Both the position numbers and the translations under genes were made by a program. A model generated the notes under the pieces. It made no database searches. It saw nothing but the letters and a program-made list of their open reading frames with translations, and had not been told where the DNA came from. A DNA stretch of 64,000 bases. Origin: Streptomyces lydicus. Its GTDB lineage: Bacteria; Actinomycetota; Actinomycetes; Streptomycetales; Streptomycetaceae. The stretch spans positions 124,001-188,000 of the forward strand of contig NZ_JNZA01000009.1 in the NCBI RefSeq assembly GCF_000717345.1, in the 5' to 3' direction. Shown here in pieces: positions 1 through 8,047 of the stretch. The first letter of the stretch is position 1. Each line of letters begins with the position of its first letter.

Positions 1-786
1 CCGCTCAAGAGCGGCGGCCGGGTGCTCGGCACCCTGGCCACGCCGCGGTCCCGGGGCGCCCGCCCGTTCACCGGCGCGGAACGGACGCTGGCCACCCAGT
101 TCGCCGCACAGGCCGCACTGGCGCTGGTGCTGGCCGACGCCCAGCGCGACCGCGAGCGGCTGGCGGTCTTCGAGGACCGCGACCGGATCGCCCGTGACCT
201 GCACGATCTCGTCATCCAGCGGCTGTTCGCGACCGGCATGATCCTGGAGAGCGCGCAGCGCAGGACGGTCGTCCCGGAGGTGGCGCGCGGCGTCGGCAAG
301 GCCGTCGACGAGCTGGACGTCACCATCCAGGAGATCCGGACCGCGATCTTCGCCCTCCAGCAGGGCCCGGCCGAGGCGCCGGCCGGCCTGCGGACCCGGG
401 TACTGCGGGAGATCGGCACCGCCGCCGTACCGCTCGGCTTCCAGCCGTCCGCCGCCTTCGTCGGTCCGGTCGACGCCCGGGTCGGTGAGTTGACCGGCAA
501 GAACCTGATCGCCGCGCTGCGCGAGGCGCTGTCGAACGCCTTCCGGCACGCCGGGGCCTCGCGGATCGAGGTCGTCGTCGACGCCACCGTCACCCTGCCG
601 GACGGCACCGACGGCGTCCGGCTCACCGTCGCCGACGACGGCATCGGCATACCGGACGGCGGCCGGCGCAGCGGTCTGCGCAACCTCGCCAAGCGCGCCG
701 AGTCGCTGGGCGGCTCCAGTACGTACGGCCCGGGGCTGGGCGAGGACGGCAGTGGGACGAAGGTGACCTGGGAGGCGCCGCTGTAG
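1..786 (+). CDS. Two-component sensor histidine kinase, C-terminal part (5' end outside window)
   Basis: The reading frame is open from base 1, so this is the C-terminal ~261 residues of a membrane or cytosolic sensor kinase that phosphorylates a NarL/LuxR-type response regulator. The first ~50 residues look like the end of a GAF domain. A HisKA_3 dimerisation/phosphoacceptor helix follows, with the motif DRIARDLHD (His at about residue 68 of the fragment). A HATPase domain then shows the N-box (ALREALSNAFRHAG), the G1 box (VADDGIGIPDG) and a terminal GSGT glycine motif. This order is that of DevS/DosT-like GAF kinases. The stimulus cannot be told because the sensory end is missing. The partner regulator is not immediately downstream. 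Confidence 0.93.
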   Translation, partial: PLKSGGRVLGTLATPRSRGARPFTGAERTLATQFAAQAALALVLADAQRDRERLAVFEDRDRIARDLHDLVIQRLFATGMILESAQRRTVVPEVARGVGKAVDELDVTIQEIRTAIFALQQGPAEAPAGLRTRVLREIGTAAVPLGFQPSAAFVGPVDARVGELTGKNLIAALREALSNAFRHAGASRIEVVVDATVTLPDGTDGVRLTVADDGIGIPDGGRRSGLRNLAKRAESLGGSSTYGPGLGEDGSGTKVTWEAPL

Positions 787-799
787 AGCCGGCGGCCGC

Positions 800-1729
800 T
801 CAGCGCGGGCGGCTCGCCGCCTCGTCGCAGCGCCGCACGAGCTGCTCGATGACGACCGCGACGCCGTCGTCGTTGTTCGAGGCGGTACGGCCGGTGGTGG
901 CCGCCAGCACCTCCGGGTGCGCGTTGGCCATGGCGTACGAGGTGCCGGCCCAGGCCAGCATCTCCATGTCGTTCGGCATGTCGCCGAAGGCCACGACCTC
1001 CTCCGGGGAGATGCCGCGCTCCGCGCAGCAGTGCGCGAGGGTGCCGGCCTTGCTGACGCCGGGCCCGCTGATCTCCAGCAGTGCGGTGGGGCTGGAGCGG
1101 GTGAAGGAGGCGAGGTGGCCGGCGGCCGTACGGGCCAGCGCGAGGAACGCGTCGGGCTCCAGGTCGGGGTGGTGGGCGAGCAGCTTGATGACCGGCTGCT
1201 CGGGGAACGCGGGGGCGGGGTCCCCGGCGCTCCCGGTGGCGCTCAGCGGTGTCACGAAGTCCTCGGCCAGCAGCTTCTCGGCGGGCGCGACGACCGCGGC
1301 CGGGTCCAGGAGGAGCGGCGGGTACTGCGGCTCGTAGTGGATGCCGCTGGTGCGCTCCACCGCGAACGAGGTGCCCGGCGCCGCGTTGCGCAGCGCGTCC
1401 ACCACATCGAGTGCGATGGTGCGTTCCAGGGGGCTGACCTCGACGATGCGGCCACCGCGGTGCAGATCGACGACGGCCGCGCCGTTCGCGCAGATCGCCA
1501 GGCCGTGACCGTGCACATGATCGCTGACCACGCCCATCCAGCGGGCCGGGCGGCCGGTGACGAAGAACACCTCGATGCCGGCCCGCTCGGCGGCGGCGAG
1601 CGCGGCGATCGTCCGGTCGGAGACCGTCTTGTCGTCGTGCAGCAGCGTGCCGTCGAGGTCGGTGGCGATCAGCCGGGGCGCAACGGACGGTTCGGGCGCC
1701 CGGGGCGGGGTGGCGGAGGCATCAGTCAC
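800..1729 (-). CDS. Cof-type HAD superfamily phosphatase
   Basis: A 309-residue cytoplasmic sugar-phosphate or flavin-phosphate phosphatase of the Cof/YbiV class (HAD type IIB). Motif I, DLDGTLLHDD, carries the nucleophilic Asp. Motif II lies in FFVTGRPARW and motif IV is GDMPNDMEM near residue 260. A cap domain fills residues ~90-200. The GTG start reads VTDASATPP; longer upstream reading on this strand overlaps the oxidoreductase gene on the other strand. It ends 14 bp from the convergent kinase gene. A second gene with almost the same motifs lies at 27740-28570. Class assignment is firm; the substrate is unknown. Confidence 0.9.
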   Translation of the reverse strand: MTDASATPPRAPEPSVAPRLIATDLDGTLLHDDKTVSDRTIAALAAAERAGIEVFFVTGRPARWMGVVSDHVHGHGLAICANGAAVVDLHRGGRIVEVSPLERTIALDVVDALRNAAPGTSFAVERTSGIHYEPQYPPLLLDPAAVVAPAEKLLAEDFVTPLSATGSAGDPAPAFPEQPVIKLLAHHPDLEPDAFLALARTAAGHLASFTRSSPTALLEISGPGVSKAGTLAHCCAERGISPEEVVAFGDMPNDMEMLAWAGTSYAMANAHPEVLAATTGRTASNNDDGVAVVIEQLVRRCDEAASRPR

Positions 1730-1869
1730 GGGGCCATCTTCCCGTACCACCACGCACAGGAGTGCGGTGGGTTGCGCGTTTGAGCCGAACGAGCCGGCCC
1801 GAACGGGCGGAGGACCACCGGCCGGGCTCGGGAGATGCCGGCGGATCGTCGATTGCGTCCGGACGGCCG

Positions 1870-1875
1870 TACGCT
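1870..1875 (+). promoter_or_regulatory. Putative -10 box of a leaderless promoter (TACGCT)
   Basis: TACGCT fits TANNNT and ends 7 nt before the ATG at 1883. There is no Shine-Dalgarno sequence in that gap. This is the geometry expected if transcription starts at the start codon, a common Streptomyces arrangement. No clear -35 element is visible. Confidence 0.5.
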
Positions 1876-1882
1876 CGGACCC

Positions 1883-2782
1883 ATGCGACTGAGCACCGTG
1901 ATACTCCCCGTCCGCCGCTGGTCCGACGGTGGACGGGAGGTGTGGCAGCGCGCCGAGGAGCTGGGTTTCCACGCCGCGTACACCTACGACCACCTCTCGT
2001 GGCGGACCTTTCGGGACCAGCCCTGGTTCGGCGCCCTCCCGACGCTGACCGCGGCCGCCGCCGCCACTTCCCGGATGCGGCTGGGCACCCTCGTCACCTC
2101 GCCGAACTTCCGGCACCCCGTCACCCTCGCCAAGGAGCTGATCTCGCTCGACGACATCAGCGACGGCCGCGTCACGCTCGGCATCGGCGCCGGCGGCAAC
2201 GGCTTCGACGCCACCGCGCTCGGCCAGGAAGCCTGGTCGCCGCGCGAGCGGGCGGACCGCTTCGGCGAGTTCGTGGGGCTGCTCGACCGGCTGCTGACCG
2301 AGGACGCCGTCACGTACGAGGGCGTGCACTACTCCGCGGACGAGGCGCGCAACATCCCCGGCTGTGTGCAGCGGCCGCGGCTGCCGTTCGCGGTGGCGGC
2401 CACCGGCCCGCGCGGGCTGAAGCTCGCCGCCCGGTACGGCCAGGCGTGGGTGACGACCGGGGACCCCAAGGTGTCGAACGCGGGCGGTACGCCGGCCGAG
2501 TCGCTGGAGGCGGTCCGCGGGCAGCTCGAACGGCTCGGCAAGGCGTGCGCCGACCAGGGCCGGGACGCCGGTGAGCTGCAGAAGATCATGCTGACCGGCT
2601 TCACGCCGGACCGCCCGCTGGACTCCATGGACGCCTTCGTCGACTTCGCCGGCCGGCACGCGGAGCTGGGCATCGACGAGCTGGTCCTGCACTGGCCGAT
2701 CGCGGACTCGGTCTTCGAGGCCGACACCGCGCTCTTCGAGCGGATCGTCACGGAGGCGCCGGCCCAGCTGGGCGCCGCGTAG
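1883..2782 (+). CDS. LLM-class F420-dependent oxidoreductase
   Basis: A 299-residue luciferase-like TIM-barrel oxidoreductase, expected to use coenzyme F420 (or FMN) for hydride transfer to an unidentified substrate. It starts MRLSTVILPVRRW. It has the barrel segments HAAYTYDHLSW, RLGTLVTSPNFRHP and GRVTLGIGAGG, where the GIGAGG turn contacts the cofactor phosphate. SLDDISDGR is a typical LLM block. The start at 1883 is preferred because a TACGCT box sits 7 nt upstream and the longer frame adds only an unconserved 16 residues. It is divergent from the HAD gene. No biosynthetic partner is nearby, so the pathway is unknown. Confidence 0.88.
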   Translation: MRLSTVILPVRRWSDGGREVWQRAEELGFHAAYTYDHLSWRTFRDQPWFGALPTLTAAAAATSRMRLGTLVTSPNFRHPVTLAKELISLDDISDGRVTLGIGAGGNGFDATALGQEAWSPRERADRFGEFVGLLDRLLTEDAVTYEGVHYSADEARNIPGCVQRPRLPFAVAATGPRGLKLAARYGQAWVTTGDPKVSNAGGTPAESLEAVRGQLERLGKACADQGRDAGELQKIMLTGFTPDRPLDSMDAFVDFAGRHAELGIDELVLHWPIADSVFEADTALFERIVTEAPAQLGAA

Positions 2783-3018
2783 GACGCCGGGGGCGCGGTA
2801 CGGGCAGGACACCGGGGCGACGTACCGGCCGGGCACCAGGGGCGACGTGCGGGCCGGCCGACGCGCCTGGTGTCCGGTGCCTCGGCTTTACCCCGTATAT
2901 AGCCGTGAAGAGGGAGAATCGGGACAGCGGCGCAGTATGGCGGACGCGGCGCGCCGGGCGAGTCCGGCGCGCGAGCGGCCCGTCGCGCTGCGCGAAGTGC
3001 GGTGTGTGTGGAGGAGCC

Positions 3019-3918
3019 ATGGCACAGACCCGATTCGCCCCGGACCGCGGGCTCACCTCGCGCATGGTCACGACGATGTTCCTCATCGGACTGCTGTACG
3101 TCGTGGTCGTCAGTGTGCTGGTGGTGCTGCTCAAGGGCGCCTGGGTGGTGGTGCTGCTGATCGCCGGGGCCCTGTTCGTCGCGCAGTTCTGGTACAGCGA
3201 CCGGATCGCGGCGTTCAGCATGGGTGCGCGCGAGGTCACGCCGGAGCAGGCACCCGAGCTGCACGGGGCCGTGGACCGGCTGTGTGCGCTGGCCGACATG
3301 CCCAAGCCGCGGGTCGCGATCGCCGAGTCGGACGTGCCGAACGCCTTCGCGACCGGCCGTAACCAGAAGAACTCGATGGTCTGCGCCACGACCGGGCTGC
3401 TCAGACGGCTGGAGCCGGAGGAGCTGGAAGGGGTGCTGGCCCACGAGCTCTCGCACGTCGCGCACCGCGATGTCGCGGTGATGACGATCGCGTCCTTCCT
3501 CGGCGTGCTGGCCGGGATCATCACCCGGGCCGCCCTGTGGAGCGGCGTCGGACGCAACAACCGGGACCAGAACGCGGCCATCGCCGTGCTCATCGTCACC
3601 GCCGTCAGCGTGGTCGTCTACGCGATCAGCTTCCTGCTGACCCGGCTGCTGTCCCGTTACCGGGAACTGTCCGCCGACCGGGCCGCCGCGCTGCTGACCG
3701 GCCGTCCCTCGGCGCTGGCCGCCGCGCTGACGAAGGTCACCGGCCAGATCGCCCGGATCCCGACCGAAGACCTGCGCAAGGCCCAGCCGTTCAACGCCTT
3801 CTACTTCGCGCCGGCGTTCAGCAAGGAGAGCTTCAGCCGGCTGCTGTCCTCGCACCCGACGCTGGAACAGCGGCTGGAGCAGCTCGGCCGGATAGCGGCG
3901 GAGCTGGGGCGGCCGTGA
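3019..3918 (+). CDS. htpX: Zinc metalloprotease HtpX
   Basis: A 299-residue membrane-bound M48 peptidase of protein quality control. Two N-terminal membrane segments (about residues 16-60) precede the zinc site HELSH in LAHELSHVAHRD. Two more membrane segments follow (FLGVLAGII and IAVLIVTAVSVVVYAISFLL), then the third-ligand region RELSADRAAA. The start at 3019 follows a GGAGG ribosome site by 5 nt. The downstream gene encodes PspAB, and htpX/pspAB pairing is known in actinobacteria and archaea, which points to an envelope-stress role. Regulation is not visible. Confidence 0.95.
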   Translation: MAQTRFAPDRGLTSRMVTTMFLIGLLYVVVVSVLVVLLKGAWVVVLLIAGALFVAQFWYSDRIAAFSMGAREVTPEQAPELHGAVDRLCALADMPKPRVAIAESDVPNAFATGRNQKNSMVCATTGLLRRLEPEELEGVLAHELSHVAHRDVAVMTIASFLGVLAGIITRAALWSGVGRNNRDQNAAIAVLIVTAVSVVVYAISFLLTRLLSRYRELSADRAAALLTGRPSALAAALTKVTGQIARIPTEDLRKAQPFNAFYFAPAFSKESFSRLLSSHPTLEQRLEQLGRIAAELGRP

Positions 3919-4029
3919 GGGAGGGGACGGCGGCGGGCGGTTCCCGGGGCCGGTGTGTCGGAGGCCCGGTCGGTGGCCGGGGCGCCGTGAGTGATCAATG
4001 GCCGTGACGAGCGAGGAGTTGGGTCGCGC

Positions 4030-4593
4030 ATGGGATTTCTGGACGCCATCCTGGGCCGCAGCAAGCCGGTACGCCCCGATCTCGACCAGCTTTTCGCGCT
4101 GCCGTCCGCCGCGGTGACCCTTGAGGCCGCGGCCGGGTTCGAGGCCACCGGGCTGGGCTCGGTGTGCTTCGCGAGCGTCGAGGGCGGCGCGTTCGCGCGC
4201 ATCCAGGAGGAGGCGCGGGCGCTGCTGGACGGGTCGGTGGAGTTCACCCAGGACGCCTACGGCTATACGTGGCTGCTCGTCCGGCATCCGCCGGAGGACG
4301 TGGCGGGGCTGGTCAACGACCTGCACGCGGTCAACACGTCCCTGGAGGAAGCGGGTTTCGGCCCGCAACTGCTGTGTTCGCTGGTCGGCTTCCGCGACGC
4401 GCGGCAGCGGTCGCTGGCGCTGGTCTACCTCTACAAGCGCGGCACGTTCTACCCGTTCGCACCGGCGGGGGGCGCGGGCGAGAAGCGCGACAACCCGCTG
4501 GAACTCCAGGTGCGGGCGATGCTCGGGGACGATCTGACGGTGGAGCAGGACCTGGCGCGGTGGTTCCCGGTGTGGGGGGCGCCCGGTCTGTGA
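4030..4593 (+). CDS. PspA-associated protein PspAB
   Basis: A 187-residue soluble protein beginning MGFLDAILGRSKP and matching, from memory, the PspAB family found beside htpX and pspA in actinobacteria and halophilic archaea. It is mixed alpha/beta with no membrane span, no signal peptide and no recognisable catalytic motif. The ATG follows a GAGGAG site, and an unconserved 13-residue extension was left out. It lies 111 bp after htpX, so co-transcription is likely. pspA itself is not in this window. Its biochemical role is unknown; a part in membrane-stress control is inferred from the family context. Confidence 0.8.
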   Translation: MGFLDAILGRSKPVRPDLDQLFALPSAAVTLEAAAGFEATGLGSVCFASVEGGAFARIQEEARALLDGSVEFTQDAYGYTWLLVRHPPEDVAGLVNDLHAVNTSLEEAGFGPQLLCSLVGFRDARQRSLALVYLYKRGTFYPFAPAGGAGEKRDNPLELQVRAMLGDDLTVEQDLARWFPVWGAPGL

Positions 4594-4620
4594 GCCGGGG
4601 GCCGGGGCGAGGGGGCCGGC

Positions 4621-5163
4621 TCAGTCCGGGAAGTGGAGGAACGCCGCCGGGACAGTGCCGGTGAGCCAGACCCCGTTGGCGCTGACCTGGAAGACATGAC
4701 CCGCGCGGTGCATCGCCCCGGCGTCCACGGTCAGGACCACGGGCCGGCCGCGCCGTGCCCCCACCCGGGTCGCGGTTTCCCGGTCCGGCGAGAGATGCAC
4801 GGCGTGCCGGGACATCGGGCGCAGCCCCTCCTCCCGTATGGCGGCCAGGCTGCGGGCCACCGTGCCGTGGAAGAGGTGCGCGGGCGGTACGGCCGGCGGC
4901 AGAGCGAGGTCCACGGGCACCGAGTGGCCCTGGTTGGCGCGGATCCGGTCGCCCTCGATCGTGTACCGCCGCTTGTCGTTGCCGACCACCACCGCCTCCA
5001 ACTCGGCCCGGGAGAACGGGAATCCGTGGTGGGCGGCGGCCGAGAGGAGCTGGTCGACGGGCACCCAGCCCTGGGCGTCGAGGGTGATCCCGATCCGCTC
5101 CGGTTGGTGCCGCAGGTGCTTGGCCAGGTACTTCGAGAGGCGCACGGAGCGCTGGTCGTTCAT
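4621..5163 (-). CDS. kptA: RNA 2'-phosphotransferase (Tpt1/KptA)
   Basis: A 180-residue homologue of the enzyme that moves a 2'-phosphate from RNA to NAD+, giving ADP-ribose 1",2"-cyclic phosphate. The N-terminal winged-helix lobe contains RLSKYLAKHLRHQPE. The C-terminal NAD-binding lobe has LFHGTVARSLAAI, GLRPMSRHAVHLS and VFQVSANGVWL, the usual KptA blocks. Length matches the family. The ATG at 5163 follows GGAGA. Bacteria lack the eukaryotic tRNA-splicing step that makes 2'-phosphates, so the natural substrate here is unclear; RNA-end or nucleic-acid ADP-ribosylation is a family-level alternative. Confidence 0.92.
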   Translation of the reverse strand: MNDQRSVRLSKYLAKHLRHQPERIGITLDAQGWVPVDQLLSAAAHHGFPFSRAELEAVVVGNDKRRYTIEGDRIRANQGHSVPVDLALPPAVPPAHLFHGTVARSLAAIREEGLRPMSRHAVHLSPDRETATRVGARRGRPVVLTVDAGAMHRAGHVFQVSANGVWLTGTVPAAFLHFPD

Positions 5164-5280
5164 GTCTCCAGGGTGCCGCGCGGGATGCCGGGCGGCACCT
5201 GAATTCGCAGCCGGGGCTGCCCTGGCGGGATGCGACTCCGTGGCCGGGGGCGGCATCCCGTCGGCCGCTGCTTCTCCCGC

Positions 5281-5907
5281 CTACTTCTCTCGTCGCTCCT
5301 GCTGGGCGCCGTCCTCCTGGGGGCTTTCCTCTTGCCGGGTGCTCGCGAGTTCATGCTGCGCCCGCGCGAGGTCGCTCGCCTTGCGCGCCTTCGCGCTGGT
5401 CACCTCCTCGGCTGCCCAGCGGGCCCATTCCTCCTGGGCGGCCGACATCCGGAGGCCGTACTCCAGGGCGATGCGTCCGTAGACCGAAATCATCTCGTCG
5501 TCCCACTGGGCGGTGGCATCGATGTGCTCGTACGCGGCCCGTGCGCGGGCGGCGCCTTCGGCCTGCTGGAGCAGGTAGGTCTGTGCTTCCAGCGGGGTGA
5601 TGATGCCGAGGAAGAAGACACGCAGCAGGCCGTCGTGGCGGGCGGGGCCGCTGGGCTCGACCTCCGTGAGCCAGTGGCGCAGCTCCTCCAGGCCCTCGCC
5701 GGTGATCGTGTACTCCTTGCGGCCGCGGGGGCCCTCGGCGGCCACCTCGACCAGCCCGGCGTGCGTGAGTTTGGTGAGCTCGCCGTACACCTGGCTCTGT
5801 GTGGCGGGCCAGACGTTGGTGAGCGTGGCGTTGAACAGCTTCATCAGGTCGTAGCCGCTCGCGGGGGATTCGGCCAGCAGGCCCAGCACGGCATGTCTCA
5901 GGCTCAT
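5281..5907 (-). CDS. PadR family transcriptional regulator
   Basis: A 208-residue PadR regulator. The winged helix covers residues 1-85 (SLRHAVLGLLAESPASGYDL, then RGRKEYTITGEG in the wing), followed by a helical dimerisation domain and a charged Gln/Glu-rich tail. The start MSLRHAV at 5907 is chosen because the next ATG upstream (5937) lies inside a perfect palindrome that is probably an operator. A GGAAGG site lies 13 nt upstream of 5907. It is divergent from the membrane protein/carotenoid-oxygenase pair, so it probably represses both itself and that pair. The ligand is unknown. Confidence 0.9.
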   Translation of the reverse strand: MSLRHAVLGLLAESPASGYDLMKLFNATLTNVWPATQSQVYGELTKLTHAGLVEVAAEGPRGRKEYTITGEGLEELRHWLTEVEPSGPARHDGLLRVFFLGIITPLEAQTYLLQQAEGAARARAAYEHIDATAQWDDEMISVYGRIALEYGLRMSAAQEEWARWAAEEVTSAKARKASDLARAQHELASTRQEESPQEDGAQQERREK

Positions 5908-5930
5908 GGTCAGCACTTTACCTTCCACTG

Positions 5931-5942
5931 TTGACATGTCAA
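5931..5942. promoter_or_regulatory. PadR operator candidate 1 (TTGACATGTCAA)
   Basis: A perfect 12-bp palindrome in the intergenic region between the PadR gene and the divergent membrane-protein gene. The GACATGTC core is shared with the second palindrome at 5959-5972, and the two centres are 29 bp apart. ATGT/ACAT half-sites are typical of PadR operators. Binding by this PadR is inference. Confidence 0.6.
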
Positions 5943-5958
5943 AGGTGGAGGTTCTAAG

Positions 5959-5972
5959 TTCGACATGTCGAA
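5959..5972. promoter_or_regulatory. PadR operator candidate 2 (TTCGACATGTCGAA)
   Basis: A perfect 14-bp palindrome carrying the same GACATGTC core as the site at 5931-5942. It lies 54 bp before the ATG of the membrane-protein gene, where a bound repressor would block the rightward promoter. Confidence 0.6.
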
Positions 5973-6026
5973 ATTGGAATGTGGCGGCGGGCGACGGATC
6001 CGAGGCCGCGAAGCAAAGGGGGAGTC

Positions 6027-6617
6027 ATGAACTATCTGCGGGCGTTTATCCCGTGGCTGGTCTTCGCGGGGGTGTCCTCGGCCGGCTGGCAGTGGGGCGC
6101 ACTCGCCGGTCTGGTGGTCTCGGTCGTCCTGCTCGTCGCCGACCGCGCCGCGGGACTGACCGTCGACTACCGCCTGCTGGAGTACGGCTCGATCGTGTTC
6201 TTCGCGGCGCTCACCGCGCTGGCCTTCGCCCGCCCCGACAGCGTCCTCCAGATGTACGGCAGTGCGCTCTCGATGGGCTGGCTGGCGCTCATCGCCTGGG
6301 CGTCGATCGCCGTCCGGCGGCCCTTCACGATGGGGATCGCGCGGCGGATGGCACCGCCGGAGGTCTGGGAGACCCCGCTCTTCCGCCGCATCAACGTCGT
6401 GCTCACGGCCGCGTGGGCGCTGTCCTTCACCCTCTGCGCGATCGCCCAGGCAGTGGCCGCCGCCTACGCCGTGAACGTGATCTTCTCGATCCTCATCCAG
6501 GTCGCCGGGTTCATCCTTCCCGCCCGCTTCACCGCCTCCTACCCGGAGCGGGCCCGCGCCCGCTTCATGGCGCAGGCCGGTGCGCGGACCGACATCCAGG
6601 GAGGTCTGGCGTCATGA
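6027..6617 (+). CDS. Polytopic membrane protein, unknown function
   Basis: A 196-residue integral membrane protein with about six hydrophobic segments (for example LRAFIPWLVFAGV, LAGLVVSVVLLVADR, GSIVFFAALTALAFA, MGWLALIAWASIAV, VVLTAAWALSFTLCAIAQAV and VIFSILIQVAGFIL). I recognise no catalytic motif. The ATG follows GGGGGAG by 2-3 nt. Its stop overlaps the start of the dioxygenase gene (ATGA), so the two are translationally coupled and probably act together, for example in delivering or holding a hydrophobic substrate; that is inference. Two PadR-type palindromes lie upstream. Confidence 0.75.
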   Translation: MNYLRAFIPWLVFAGVSSAGWQWGALAGLVVSVVLLVADRAAGLTVDYRLLEYGSIVFFAALTALAFARPDSVLQMYGSALSMGWLALIAWASIAVRRPFTMGIARRMAPPEVWETPLFRRINVVLTAAWALSFTLCAIAQAVAAAYAVNVIFSILIQVAGFILPARFTASYPERARARFMAQAGARTDIQGGLAS

Positions 6618-7960
6618 CCACCACCTCGTCCGCCACTCCGTCCGAGTCCACCGCCCCCGCACCGCACATGGCCGGCAACTTCGCGCCGGTCGCGGAGGAG
6701 CTGACCGCCTACGACCTCCCGGTCACCGGCACGATCCCGCCTGAGCTCAGCGGCTGGTTCCTGCGCAACGGCCCCAACCCGAAGGACGCCGCGTCGCCCC
6801 ACTGGTTCTTCGGTGACGGCATGGTCCACGGCCTGCGCCTGGAGGGCGGCCGGGCCGTCTCGTACCGCAACCGCTGGGTACGTACCGCCACCTTCACCGA
6901 CGGGCTGCCCGGCCGGGACGCACAGGGCCGCCGCAACCTCGCGGCGGGCGCGGCCAACACCCACGTCGTCCGGCACGCCGGCCGCACCTTCGCCCTGGTC
7001 GAGTCCTCGCTTCCCTACGAGATCGACTGCCGCCCCGGCCATGAGCTGGAGACCGTCGGCGCCTACGACTTCGGCGGCCGGCTCGCCACCGCCATGACCG
7101 CCCACCCCAAGACCTGCCCGACCACCGGTGAGCTGCACTTCTTCGGCTACGACGTCGCTCCGCCGTACCTCACCTACCACCGGGCCGATGCGTCGGGCGA
7201 GCTGGTGGTCAGTCGTCCGGTCGACATGCCGGCGTCCACGATGATGCACGACTTCCATCTGACCGCCGGCCATGTCGTCTTCATGGACCTCCCGCTGGTC
7301 TTCGACCGCAACCACCCCGGCATGCCGTACCGCTGGGACCCGGCGCACGGAGCCCGGCTGGGCGTGCTGCGCCGTGACGATCCGCACGGCGAGGTCCGCT
7401 GGCTGCCCCTCGACCCCTGCTACGTCTTCCATGCGCTGAACGCCCATGACGACGGCGACGACCGCATCGTCCTCTACGTCTCGCGCTACGCCGACTTCGG
7501 TGGCGCGACCCCGCCCTGCCTGTGGCGCTGGACGATCGATCTCACCGCCGGCACGGTCACCGAGGAACAACTCGACGACCACCCGTGCGAGTTCCCGCGG
7601 GTGGACGACCGCCTCGCCGGCCGGCCGGCCCGCTTCGGCCATGCCACCGCAGGCGAGCTGCCCGGTTCCGGCCCCGTACCGGGGGCCCTGCTCCGCTATG
7701 ACCTGCAGACCGGGTCGGTCGTACGTCATGACTTCGGGCCGGGCCGCACGCCGGGCGAGGCGGCCTTTGCTCCGGCGGACGACCTCCCCGGCGGCCGGGG
7801 CTGGTTGATGACCTACGTCTACGACGCGCGGACCGATACCAGTGATCTGGTCGTCCTCGACGCGGAGGACATATCCGCCGGCCCCGTCGCCACGGTCCGT
7901 CTTCCGCAGCGGGTGCCTTACGGCTTCCACGGCAACTGGCTTCCGGACCCGGCGAGTTGA
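6614..7960 (+). CDS. Carotenoid (or stilbene) cleavage dioxygenase
   Basis: A 448-residue non-haem iron dioxygenase of the carotenoid cleavage family (RPE65/NOV/lignostilbene dioxygenase fold). All four iron-binding histidines are in their usual contexts: His164 (TAHPKT), His212 (MMHDFH), His273 (VFHALNAHDD) and His439 (YGFHGNW). The entry motif GWFLRNGPNP and the loop WFFGDGMVHG are also typical. Length fits the family. No carotenoid biosynthesis gene is in the window, so apocarotenoid production and stilbene cleavage are both possible. It is coupled by a 4-nt overlap to the membrane protein before it. Confidence 0.93.
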   Translation: MTTTSSATPSESTAPAPHMAGNFAPVAEELTAYDLPVTGTIPPELSGWFLRNGPNPKDAASPHWFFGDGMVHGLRLEGGRAVSYRNRWVRTATFTDGLPGRDAQGRRNLAAGAANTHVVRHAGRTFALVESSLPYEIDCRPGHELETVGAYDFGGRLATAMTAHPKTCPTTGELHFFGYDVAPPYLTYHRADASGELVVSRPVDMPASTMMHDFHLTAGHVVFMDLPLVFDRNHPGMPYRWDPAHGARLGVLRRDDPHGEVRWLPLDPCYVFHALNAHDDGDDRIVLYVSRYADFGGATPPCLWRWTIDLTAGTVTEEQLDDHPCEFPRVDDRLAGRPARFGHATAGELPGSGPVPGALLRYDLQTGSVVRHDFGPGRTPGEAAFAPADDLPGGRGWLMTYVYDARTDTSDLVVLDAEDISAGPVATVRLPQRVPYGFHGNWLPDPAS

Positions 7961-8047
7961 CCGGCCAGGACGTGCGCGGGCGCGTCCGCCCGAACCTTGA
8001 CAACACCACAGAGCGGACAGCGGGGCGAGGGCGAGGACGGGGAGGTG

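Noticed and set aside
800..2836. A single 678-residue protein on the minus strand
   Set aside because: Only the last 309 codons read as a HAD phosphatase. The upstream part is antisense to the F420 oxidoreductase and is a high-GC artefact.
5938..6026. Extended PadR start at 5937
   Set aside because: It would place the start codon inside a perfect operator palindrome; the downstream ATG at 5907 gives the conserved N-terminus.
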